From Variovorax sp. E3 (GTDB lineage: Bacteria; Pseudomonadota; Gammaproteobacteria; Burkholderiales; Burkholderiaceae_C): 64,000 bases of DNA. Below the pieces are notes generated by a model. That model had not been told where the DNA came from, did no database searches, and saw nothing but the letters and a program-made list of their open reading frames with translations. Of the stretch, positions 56,666 through 64,000 are shown piece after piece. The stretch spans positions 85,541 to 149,540 of the forward strand of contig NZ_MOWM01000002.1 in the NCBI RefSeq assembly GCF_016082275.1, read 5' to 3'. Position 1 is the first letter of the stretch. Each line of letters starts with the position of its first letter. The translations under genes and the position numbers were made by a program.

Positions 56666-59056
56666 CTAGAAAAGACCTTGCTGCGAGGTCGTGAGGGCCA
56701 TGAAACTCTCCCCCATCGGCTGGAGGATGGCGTCGCCGATCGGCTGCAGCTGCTTGCTCAGGTAGTGCTCGTAGTCGATGCGGGCTTGGCGGGTTTCCAG
56801 CGGCTCCGGCCCGTTGCGGGTCATGACGTACTGGATCCAGCCGCCGTTCTGGTATTGCTTCGGCCGGTTGACGCGTTCGTTGTAGTCGTCGGCGATGCGC
56901 GCGGCGCGAACCTGCGGCGGCACGTTGACGAGGTAGGCGTCCAGGCGGTGGCGCAGGCGCTTGCGGTAGATGAGCAGCTCGTCTTTTTCGCCGGCCAGCG
57001 TCGAGCGCGCGTAGTCGGCCACGAAGGCCTTGTAGGGCTCGCCCTGGAAGATGCGCGAGAGCAGCCCCTCCTGGAACTGGCGCGCCAGCGGGGTCCAGTC
57101 GCTGCGGGCCATTTCCAGGCCGCGGTAGACCATTTCTTCCTTGCCCGCGGCATCCGCGCTCAGGCCCGCGTAGCGCTTCTTGCTGCCCACGTCGGAGCCC
57201 CGGATGGTGGGCATGAAGAACTTCTTGTAGTGGGTGTCGAACTCGATCTCCAGGAAGTTCTCCAGGCCCTGCTCCTCGCGAAGGGCGCGCGTCCACCATT
57301 CGTTGATGTCGCTGGCCAGGCTTGCCGCGACGGCGTGCGCCTCCTCGTTGGTGTGGGTGCGCTTGAGCCAGATGAAGATGGAGTCGGTGTCGCCGTAGAT
57401 GGCCTCGTAGCCGCGCTGCTCCACGAACTCGCGCGTGAGCTTCATCATCTCGTGGCCGCGAAGGGTGACGGCCGACACCAGCTGCGGGTTGAAGAAGCGG
57501 CAGTCGGCCGCGCCCAGCACGCCGGCGAACGAGTTCATGAGCAGCTTCAGCGCTTGCGACAGCGGCTCGTTCTTCACGCGCTTGGCCTCGTCCCGCGCGC
57601 GCCACAGCGTGGTCACGATTTCGGGCAGGCAATGCCTGTCGCGCGAGAAGAGGGTGCCGCCCGGCCCCTTGACCAGCGGCGCCGGGTCGGCGGCATGCGA
57701 GCCTTCGGCAAGGCCCACCGGGTCGACCAGAAAGGTGCGGATGATCGAGGGGTACAGGCTCTTGTAGTCCAGCACCACGACGGAGTCGTAGAAGCCCGGC
57801 TTCGAGTCCATCACGTAGCCGCCGGGGTAGGCCTTGCTGGCAATCTCGCCCACGCTCGGCGCCACGTAGCCCTGGCGATGCATGCGCGGCAGGTAGTGGT
57901 GGCTGAACGCGGCAATCGAGCCGCCGAAGTGGTCGGCCTGCAGGCCCGTGGCGTGGGCCCGCTCCATCACGAACTGCAGCAGCCTGGCCTTCTCGAAGAT
58001 GCGCAGCACCAGCTCGCAGTCGCGGATGTTGTAGTGCGCGAGCGCGGGCTTGTCGTGCTGGTAGCGCCGCTCGATCTCGGCCATCTTGTCGTACTCGTCG
58101 CCGATAGCCTTGCCCTCGCCCAGCAGCGTTTGCGAGACGGTCTCCAGGCTGAAGGACGGAAAGCTCCACACCGCCGCCTTGAGCGCGTCGATGCCGTCGA
58201 TGATCACCCGGCCCGGCGTGGGCGCGAACAGGTAGCCCTGCTTGCCCGGATGCGTGCGCCATTCGATGGGCCGGCGCTCGCGTCCCAGGAGAAGCTGCAC
58301 GCCGCTGTCGTTGGCGGTTTTCTGGAGCACGCGCAGGTCGAACTGGATGACGTTCCAGCCGATGAGGACGTCGGGGTCGTTCCGCTCGAACCAGTCGTTG
58401 AGCTGCTCGATCATGGCCTTGCGGCTGGCGCAATAGACGAGCGAGAAGTCCGCGGGCTCGCGCGGCTGCGGTTGCGGCGGCGGTTCGGGCGGTGCCTCGC
58501 CCAGCATGAAGACCACACGCTCGGGCATGCCGTCCAGCGCGATGGAGTAGAGCGCTTCGTGCTGGCTCGTCTCGATGTCCAGCGACACCACCTTCAGCAC
58601 CGGCCGGAATTCGGGTGCGGGCCTGAGCTTGCAGTCGACGAGGGCGCCGCGCTCCGCCCGGCCGCCTTCCACTTGCACGCCGGCGGTGATGAAGCGCTCC
58701 ATGAGGTAGCGGTCGTGCGGGCGCACGTCGGCCTCGAGCAGGGGAATGCCTTGCGGCTGGAGGGCGCGCGCCAATCGCCCGAGCTGGCGGAAGTGCTTCG
58801 CATAGACGCCGACGACGGGTTCCTGATGGAAGTTCTTCAGCGCGAGTTCGCGCTGCTGCATGCCGGGCATGGTCGCGAGCTGCGTTTCGAGCGCCGCCCG
58901 GTGCCGGGCCGCGACGAATGCGACCGAGGTCCGAGAGGTCAGGACCACTTTCACCGGCCCCGCATCGGTGGCCAGCCAGTATTCGAGCTCGGTGCCAGCC
59001 GGCGCATCCCGCCAGTGGCGGGTGAGGATGAAGCCCTTGAATTCGGTGGGGGTCAC
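56666..59056 (-). CDS. polB: DNA polymerase II (family B)
   Basis: 796 residues, a PolB-type DNA polymerase used in DNA damage tolerance. The 3'-5' exonuclease motif SLDIETS and its downstream Asp blocks (NVIQFDLRVL) are present. The polymerase motifs are DYKSLYPSI (motif A), the motif B helix LLMNSFAGVLG, and YGDTDSIF (motif C). The last five residues are QQGLF, a beta-clamp binding motif like the QLGLF end of E. coli Pol II. No LexA box was seen upstream. It is a single gene between the NCS1 and TetR genes. Confidence 0.95.
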   Translation of the reverse strand: MTPTEFKGFILTRHWRDAPAGTELEYWLATDAGPVKVVLTSRTSVAFVAARHRAALETQLATMPGMQQRELALKNFHQEPVVGVYAKHFRQLGRLARALQPQGIPLLEADVRPHDRYLMERFITAGVQVEGGRAERGALVDCKLRPAPEFRPVLKVVSLDIETSQHEALYSIALDGMPERVVFMLGEAPPEPPPQPQPREPADFSLVYCASRKAMIEQLNDWFERNDPDVLIGWNVIQFDLRVLQKTANDSGVQLLLGRERRPIEWRTHPGKQGYLFAPTPGRVIIDGIDALKAAVWSFPSFSLETVSQTLLGEGKAIGDEYDKMAEIERRYQHDKPALAHYNIRDCELVLRIFEKARLLQFVMERAHATGLQADHFGGSIAAFSHHYLPRMHRQGYVAPSVGEIASKAYPGGYVMDSKPGFYDSVVVLDYKSLYPSIIRTFLVDPVGLAEGSHAADPAPLVKGPGGTLFSRDRHCLPEIVTTLWRARDEAKRVKNEPLSQALKLLMNSFAGVLGAADCRFFNPQLVSAVTLRGHEMMKLTREFVEQRGYEAIYGDTDSIFIWLKRTHTNEEAHAVAASLASDINEWWTRALREEQGLENFLEIEFDTHYKKFFMPTIRGSDVGSKKRYAGLSADAAGKEEMVYRGLEMARSDWTPLARQFQEGLLSRIFQGEPYKAFVADYARSTLAGEKDELLIYRKRLRHRLDAYLVNVPPQVRAARIADDYNERVNRPKQYQNGGWIQYVMTRNGPEPLETRQARIDYEHYLSKQLQPIGDAILQPMGESFMALTTSQQGLF

Positions 59057-59138
59057 GAGCGCTTGGAGAACCGGGGAGGCGCCGATTTTCGCCGACGAAG
59101 CGCCGGCCCCCGCCGCGCTCGGGCGAGCGTCACGACCG

Positions 59139-59720
59139 TCAGCGCTCGGCCGTCGTCCCGATCAGCGACAACACCGCCTTGGCCGCGTCGAGATAAGGCT
59201 CGCCGTGCGCGGCATCCGTCGAGATCCTGGAGAGCGACACGGCCCCCACCATCAGCGCCAGCACGGCGGGCGCGGGCACTTGCAGGCCGTCGTCGCGCGC
59301 CATGTCGTCGATCAGCGCGAGCAGGTCGTCGAGCCGGCGTGCCGCCGCTTCGCGGACGGCGCCGGTCTGGCGGCGCAGCTCGCTCGACAAGGCGGCGGCC
59401 ATGCAGCCCTGGGCCGGCGAGTCGCGGTGGGTGGTGGACGTATAGGCCGCCACCAGCCGCGCCAGGTGCTGGCCGGGCTCCCCGGCTTCGGCGTAGGCGC
59501 GCAGGCTCTGCAAGGTCTGGTCGAAGGCCGTGTCCACCGACTCGGCGACCAGCGCGTCCTTCGATTCGAAGTGCGCGTAGAAGCCGCCGTGGGTCAGGCC
59601 CAGCGACTGCATCAGCCCAGCCACGCCGATGCCGTCTATCCCCTGCTCACGAAAGCGGGCCGAGGCCGCTTCGGTGATCTGCGCGTGGGTTTTCTGCTTG
59701 TGTTCCTTGGAGTAGCGCAT
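59139..59720 (-). CDS. TetR/AcrR family transcriptional regulator
   Basis: 193 residues. The N-terminal helix-turn-helix (about 10-55) contains FREQGIDGIGVAGLMQSLGLTHGGFYAHF-type sequence, read here in parts as VAGLMQSLGLTHGGFYAHF, and a helical ligand domain follows. Members of this branch with the THGGFYAHF segment usually repress a nearby oxidoreductase gene. It lies 68 bases downstream of the NmrA-like gene on the same strand and probably controls that gene's AT-rich operator. ATG 59720. Confidence 0.9.
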   Translation of the reverse strand: MRYSKEHKQKTHAQITEAASARFREQGIDGIGVAGLMQSLGLTHGGFYAHFESKDALVAESVDTAFDQTLQSLRAYAEAGEPGQHLARLVAAYTSTTHRDSPAQGCMAAALSSELRRQTGAVREAAARRLDDLLALIDDMARDDGLQVPAPAVLALMVGAVSLSRISTDAAHGEPYLDAAKAVLSLIGTTAER

Positions 59721-59788
59721 AGGGAGGGGTAGGGTGGTGGGCGCGGCATTCGGCGCCAGGTTTGGAAATGGGCGAGGTGCCCGATTCT

Positions 59789-60874
59789 CTACAGCTTGCC
59801 CTGCCGCATGTCCTCGGTGTCCTTGAGAATCTTCTGCATCTTGCCTGCCTGGACTCTTTCCCACAGCGTGCCCTTGCCGAGTTCCTGCCCCCGCAAGTCT
59901 TCCTTGCGCAGCCATTCTTCGACGCTCCGGATCCGGTGGGGATGGATCTCGTCGAGCAGGTCGTAGTTGCGCTTGACCACGTTGTGCTTCCACACGTTCC
60001 AGAAGCCGGTGAAGTTGTCACGGATGTTCATCGTGCTCTTGTCGTCGGGGTCGGCGTTGTAGCCGGCGGGCATGTGGCCGACGCGGCCGAACGGTCCCTT
60101 CCAGTAGGTGTCCAGGTCCGTGTCGATGTAGCGCGCCGGGTGCCCGGTCACCTTCTCGAACGCGGCCGCGAGTTCGGCGTAGCCCACATGCGCGATGGCG
60201 ACTTCGAGGTCCATGCCGTTGGCGAGCTGCGGATGATCGAACAGCCAGCGCACGTAGTAGCCGCAGTCTTCCAGCGCCACGTGCGGCACCGCGCCTTCGC
60301 CGAGCGGGACCCGCCACGTGACGACGCCGTCTTCCACCGACGGCGACATCGGCGTCATCGCGGAGATGGCCATCTCGATGTAGGGGCCCGAGGTGAAGAT
60401 CGCCGCGCCCATGCGCTTGCCGTTCGACTGCGTCTGGAAGCGGATCCATTCGCCCATGCGGCCCTTGCCGTCGTAGTGGCCGGTGCGAAAGCGGGAGTCG
60501 AAGTCGGCCTTCTTCAGCGCGTAGTCCAGGTTGCCGTACACGAAGAACCTGACGCCCACCTCCAGCGCGATTTCATACGCGCGAATGGCCCAGTAGGTCT
60601 CGGTCTTCTCGCCGGTGTTGAAGCCGTCGATGTTGACGAAGGCGCCGTCGCAGCCGCAGAAGCCTTCGCGCAGCACGGCCTCGTCGGCGAAGGAGCCTTC
60701 GAGCAACGAGACGTTGCCGAGCGCCAGCAGCTCCTTGGCCCGCGAGGAGTTCAGGTCGCGCGTGAGCACCCGCACGGCGTACTTTCCATCCGCGACCAGC
60801 GCGCGAATGATCGGCATGCCCTGGGCGCCCGTTCCGCCGATGACGAAGATGGTTGACGTGGTGTGTGAAGACAT
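59789..60874 (-). CDS. NmrA-like NAD(P)-binding oxidoreductase
   Basis: 361 residues of the atypical short-chain dehydrogenase group. The dinucleotide motif FVIGGTGAQGMPI is near the N-terminus. The region around YGNLDYALKKADF replaces the classic YxxxK, as in NmrA/HSCARG-type redox sensors, so catalysis is uncertain. The ATG at 60874 has an AAGGTG site; a GTG nine bases upstream is less likely. It is the first gene of a pair with the TetR regulator. Confidence 0.85.
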   Translation of the reverse strand: MSSHTTSTIFVIGGTGAQGMPIIRALVADGKYAVRVLTRDLNSSRAKELLALGNVSLLEGSFADEAVLREGFCGCDGAFVNIDGFNTGEKTETYWAIRAYEIALEVGVRFFVYGNLDYALKKADFDSRFRTGHYDGKGRMGEWIRFQTQSNGKRMGAAIFTSGPYIEMAISAMTPMSPSVEDGVVTWRVPLGEGAVPHVALEDCGYYVRWLFDHPQLANGMDLEVAIAHVGYAELAAAFEKVTGHPARYIDTDLDTYWKGPFGRVGHMPAGYNADPDDKSTMNIRDNFTGFWNVWKHNVVKRNYDLLDEIHPHRIRSVEEWLRKEDLRGQELGKGTLWERVQAGKMQKILKDTEDMRQGKL

Positions 60875-60888
60875 GGCTGGCACCTTTT

Positions 60889-60912
60889 AAATTATGGTCA
60901 TCATATTATAAA
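60889..60912 (-). promoter_or_regulatory. Promoter/operator of the NmrA-like gene
   Basis: A perfect -10 hexamer TATAAT on the minus strand (60904-60909) lies inside an AT-rich imperfect palindrome, with ATGGTCATCAT at its centre (about 60894-60904). The -35 is weak. TetR-type repressors commonly bind such sites, and a TetR gene is next in the operon, so autoregulation is likely. Confidence 0.5.
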
Positions 60913-61083
60913 AGCGAGCGAAACCACGAGGCCGAAACCGCGCGGCCGCCGAGGCCGGCGGCGAGTGCTCGGAAGGTCGAGCGGCGCCGTTGCGGAAATT
61001 ATTTTCAGACCCGCTGGAATAAGTCGCCGCCTCCGGGGTCTACCTCTGCAACGGCCCATTGCCGTGAACGTAGAGGAGCCCCG

Positions 61084-61543
61084 ATGCAGATCCGATTTCC
61101 ACGCCGCTTGCCGCGCCCCGCCATGCTGGCCCTGGGCGCCGCGGCGCTTGCCTGTGCCGCGGCCGCCTTCGCCGCGGCGCGGATGCCGCCGGGCGCGCGC
61201 GCGGGGGCTTGCTCATGGGGCTGATGGACATCTGCACCAGCAGCGACCCGGCCGAGGCGGGGTTCGCCGCCGAGAACGACGCGGCCATGAACCGGATGAT
61301 GGCCGGCATGAACATCAAGCCGTCCGGCAAGGTCGACAACGACTTCGCCGAGATGATGATCGCCCACCACCAGGCGCGATCGACATGGCGCTGGCCGAAC
61401 TGCGCCACGGCAGCAACGAGCAGTTGCGCCGCATCGCGCAAGAAATCATCGTGGAGCAGCAGCAGGAGATTGCCGCGATGCGCCTGGCGCTCGGGCAGCC
61501 GCTGCCGCCGTCGACGGCGTCACCCACGCAGGCCGGCCGCTAG
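61084..61543 (+). pseudogene. DUF305 family exported protein; two frameshifts
   Basis: Corrected length 153 residues. The N-terminus is a signal peptide (MQIRFPRRL followed by an Ala-rich hydrophobic run to AAFAAARM). The mature part is a DUF305 four-helix protein with the family motif MMIAHHQGAIDMA, whose His pair suggests metal binding; relatives sit in copper or stress loci. The first break is near 61212 in a run of G before CTTGCTC, the second near 61374 in CACCAG(G)GCGCG. Each is repaired by one G. GAGGAG upstream of the ATG is a good ribosome binding site. The YVTN gene follows 44 bases later. Confidence 0.8.
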
Positions 61544-61587
61544 CCGTTTCTCCTTCGCACACCCCTTTCACCACCCCGAGCGACAAC

Positions 61588-63072
61588 ATGAAAAAACACA
61601 GCCTCTCCCATTGGCTCGCCGCCACCGCATTGGCCGCCACGGCCGCCTGCGCGCAGGCCGGCCAGGCGCCGCTTGCGGCCGCCGATGCCGACATTCCCAT
61701 GAGCCACCGGGACCGCGTCTACACGGCCGAGCAGTTCTCCAACACCGTGTCGGTCACCGACCCGGTCGACAACAAGCTGCTGGGCGTGATTCGCCTGGGC
61801 GACCCGTCGCCCGGCAACTTCAGCCCGCTGTACCGGGGCCAGGTGCTGGTGCACGGCATGGGTTTTTCGCCGGACCACCGCACGCTCGCGATCGTGTCGA
61901 TCGGCTCCAACTCGGTGACCTTCATCGACACCGCGACCAACGCGGTGAAGCACACCACCTACGTCGGCCGCTCGCCGCACGAAGCCTTCTTCACGCCCGA
62001 CGGCAAGGAGGTGTGGGTGACGGTGCGCGGCGAAAACTACGTGTCGGTGCTCGACGCCGCCACCTTCACGGAAAAGACGCGCATCACCACGCCCAACGGC
62101 CCCGGCATGCAGATCTTCTCGCCCGACGGCAAGTACGGCTACGTGTGCTCCTCGTTCAACCCCGAGACGGTGGTGATCGACACGGCCACCAAGCAGACCG
62201 TCGGCCGCGTGAAGCAGGACAGCCCGTTCTGCCCCAACATCGCCGCGACGCCCGACGGCAAGCAGGTGTGGTTCACGCTGAAGGACGTCGGCCGCACGAT
62301 GGTGTTCGACGCGAAGCCGCCGTTCGCCGTCATCAAGTCTTTCGACACCGGCCCGATCACCAACCACGTCAACTTCGCGACCACGGCCAAGGGCAGCTTC
62401 GCCTACGTGACCATTGGCGGGCTCAATGTGGTGAAGGTGTTTCGCACGGACGACTTCTCGCAGGTCGCGACCATTCCAGTGGGCAAGCTGCCGCACGGCA
62501 TCTGGCCCTCGGGCGACGGCAAGCGCATGTACGTGGGCCTGGAGAACGCCGATGCGCTCACCGCCATCGACACGGCAACCAACACCGGGGTCGCGACGGT
62601 GCCGGTGGGGCAGGCACCGCAGGCCATCGCCTATGTGCCCAACGCCGTGCCGGCGGAAGCGGGCGACGGCACCCAGGGCCTGCAGGCGCCGGGCCTGTCG
62701 GGCCAGGTCGCGCACCTGACGCTGGTGGCGCCGCAGCCGCAGGGGCGCAGGCACGCGGCCGGCGAGAGCGCGCCGACCAGCGTGGCGCTGTTCGACCAGG
62801 GGCTGCTGCAGGTGCTGCAAGCCTCGGCGACCGGCCTCGAACCCAGGCAGCCCTATGTGCTCGCGCTGGCGGAGCAGCCGGACGGCGGCGGCGTGCTGCA
62901 GCCGCTCGCGAACTTCATGACCAACCCGGCGGGCGCCGCGATCGTGAATGCGATCGGCCCGATCCGCCAGCAGATCCAGGGCGCATCGCCCGGCGACGGC
63001 AAGCGCTACCTCGTGATCGCGCCACAATCGGGCGGCAAGCCCGGAACGCCGGTCCAGGTGCAGGCCCTCTGA
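61588..63072 (+). CDS. YVTN beta-propeller repeat protein, exported
   Basis: 494 residues. Signal peptide at about 1-24 (MKKHSLSHWLAATALAATA...AQA). Residues 40-350 form a propeller with repeats of the type ATFIDTATNAVKHT and SPDGKYGYVCSS. The last 140 residues are a separate domain (VALFDQGLLQVLQASATGLEP) without repeats, resembling the anti-sigma-associated extracytoplasmic module seen in similar genes. Such proteins are periplasmic and often linked to metal or redox sensing. The ECF sigma factor gene follows 34 bases later, so it is probably part of that stress locus. Confidence 0.85.
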   Translation: MKKHSLSHWLAATALAATAACAQAGQAPLAAADADIPMSHRDRVYTAEQFSNTVSVTDPVDNKLLGVIRLGDPSPGNFSPLYRGQVLVHGMGFSPDHRTLAIVSIGSNSVTFIDTATNAVKHTTYVGRSPHEAFFTPDGKEVWVTVRGENYVSVLDAATFTEKTRITTPNGPGMQIFSPDGKYGYVCSSFNPETVVIDTATKQTVGRVKQDSPFCPNIAATPDGKQVWFTLKDVGRTMVFDAKPPFAVIKSFDTGPITNHVNFATTAKGSFAYVTIGGLNVVKVFRTDDFSQVATIPVGKLPHGIWPSGDGKRMYVGLENADALTAIDTATNTGVATVPVGQAPQAIAYVPNAVPAEAGDGTQGLQAPGLSGQVAHLTLVAPQPQGRRHAAGESAPTSVALFDQGLLQVLQASATGLEPRQPYVLALAEQPDGGGVLQPLANFMTNPAGAAIVNAIGPIRQQIQGASPGDGKRYLVIAPQSGGKPGTPVQVQAL

Positions 63073-63106
63073 GGCCCGTGCCGCCGCGCGCTGCGATGCC
63101 CGGAAG

Positions 63107-63661
63107 ATGAACGACCTGCTCCTTCTCGTCGAGCCGATGATCCCCGCATTGCGGCGCTATGCGCGCGCCTTGCTGCGCGATCGCGAGTCGGCCGACGAGC
63201 TGGTGCAGGACTGCCTGGAGCGCGTCATCAGCCGCTGGAGCCAGCGGCGCGATGTCAACGACACGCGGCAGTGGGTCTTTGCCATCCTGCACAACCTGGC
63301 GATGCACCGCCTGCGCCAGCAGTCGCGCCGCGGCCTGCACGTGGCGATGGAAGACATCGACGAGACCGAGCTGGGCACGCCGGCGCCGCAGGAGCATCGC
63401 GTGCGGCACCACGAGCTGATGCGCGCGCTCGACCTGCTGCCTGAAGACCAGCGCGCCGTGCTGCTGCTGGTCGCGGTCGAAGACCTGTCTTACGCGCAAG
63501 CCGCGAAGACGCTGGAGATTCCCGTGGGCACCGTGATGTCGCGGCTGGCGCGCGCACGCCAGCGGCTGCACCGCATGCTCGACGGCGTCGACCCGCCGCC
63601 GTCGGCGGCCTCGCCCGAAGCGGGACAATCGGCACGCCCCCATCTGCGGAGGCTCAAATGA
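63107..63661 (+). CDS. ECF-type RNA polymerase sigma factor
   Basis: 184 residues. Sigma region 2 (about 8-75, YARALLRDRESADELVQDCLERV) binds core polymerase and the -10; region 4 (about 115-165, LPEDQRAVLLLVAVEDLSYAQAAKTL with VGTVMSRLARAR) binds the -35. The stop overlaps the anti-sigma start by four bases, the usual regulated pair. The regulon is unknown; the upstream DUF305 and YVTN genes are likely members. Confidence 0.93.
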   Translation: MNDLLLLVEPMIPALRRYARALLRDRESADELVQDCLERVISRWSQRRDVNDTRQWVFAILHNLAMHRLRQQSRRGLHVAMEDIDETELGTPAPQEHRVRHHELMRALDLLPEDQRAVLLLVAVEDLSYAQAAKTLEIPVGTVMSRLARARQRLHRMLDGVDPPPSAASPEAGQSARPHLRRLK

Positions 63662-64000
63662 ACGGTGACCCCATGGACGGACGTCCCATCCTCGAAGAAG
63701 ACCTGCATGCCTACGTCGACGACGCGCTCGACGCGCCGCGCCGCCGCGAGGTGCGGGACTACCTCGACCACCACCCCGAAGCGCGCGCGAGGTCGAGGCC
63801 CATGCGCAGCACCGGCAGGCCCTGCGCGCGGCCCTGGCGCCGATCGCCGAAGAGCCGCTGCCGCCCGCGTTGAACCTCGCGCGGTTGGTGCAAGCACACG
63901 CGCAGCGCGAACAGGAAGACCGGCGCGCGCCGCATCGCCGCTGGCCCTGGTGCATGGCGGCGGCCGTGGTGCTCGCGCTCGGCGTGGGCGGCGGGGCGGG
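63658..64000 (+). pseudogene. Anti-sigma factor, N-terminal part with one frameshift, cut by window end
   Basis: The N-terminus (EEDLHAYVDDALDAPRRREV) is the zinc-finger-like/helical anti-sigma domain that binds the sigma factor. After a break near 63791, repaired by one G in GCG(G)AGGTC, the other frame continues HAQHRQALRAALAPIAEE and reaches a membrane helix (WCMAAAVVLALGVGGG) at the window end. So the protein is a membrane-anchored regulator whose periplasmic part lies outside the window. Its ATG overlaps the sigma stop. Confidence 0.8.

Noticed and set aside
59057..59138. LexA box upstream of polB
   Set aside because: No CTG-N10-CAG type site could be found in the interval.

Overview
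The window reads as chromosomal DNA of a high-GC betaproteobacterium of the Comamonadaceae, most like Variovorax. This is inferred from the GC-rich codon use, the many Opp/Dpp-type ABC transporters, the FCD-type GntR regulators, the MHS and NCS permeases, the fused aerobic indolepyruvate oxidoreductase and the PolB-type polymerase. No rRNA, tRNA, CRISPR array or complete insertion sequence was seen.

Layout. Positions 1-2200: a carotenoid-oxygenase fragment, a DUF2141 protein and an AI-2E-type permease. 2362-4412: a dctA-gntR dicarboxylate operon with palindromic operators. 4721-6647: a membrane-anchored patatin and a coupled unknown gene. 6678-17177: a GntR regulator divergent from a long operon (alpha/beta hydrolase, peptide-type ABC importer, cdd, deoC, deoA, deoB) that looks like nucleoside uptake and catabolism. 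17199-29864: an MHS permease, a seven-bladed YVTN lipoprotein, a methyltransferase, a gamma-glutamylcyclotransferase-like protein, a PAS kinase/FixJ pair, a HAD phosphatase and iorAB with a divergent LysR gene.

Positions about 29900-36900 are an accessory island with clearly lower GC. It carries a small orphan gene behind a structured leader, then a two-gene unit: a nitrilase-fold hydrolase with an intact Glu-Lys-Cys triad, overlapping a Rad50/SMC-like ATPase with a zinc hook. This is the best candidate for an undescribed (probably defence) system. Two inverted copies of a structured repeat, with the same core but different self-complementary stems, flank it.

Positions 36914-47136 hold a nine-gene minus-strand catabolic operon (tartrate/malate-type dehydrogenase, ABC importer, amidase, aldehyde dehydrogenase, beta-hydroxyacid dehydrogenase). 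47489-49856: an orphan sensor kinase whose phospho-acceptor His is Asn, and an aldo/keto reductase. 49873-56476: a purine/hydantoin-type group (NCS2 and NCS1 permeases, hydantoin racemase, GntR) with an EAL-CBS-GGDEF gene inside; both permeases carry the same GTATAC-centred operator. 56666-60874: DNA polymerase II, a TetR regulator and an NmrA-like oxidoreductase. 61084-64000: a DUF305 protein, a YVTN protein, an ECF sigma factor and its anti-sigma partner, cut by the window end.

At least fourteen frame breaks interrupt otherwise normal genes. Nearly all are explained by one lost base in a short G or C run, so this is probably a draft-quality sequence and the affected genes are probably intact in the organism.
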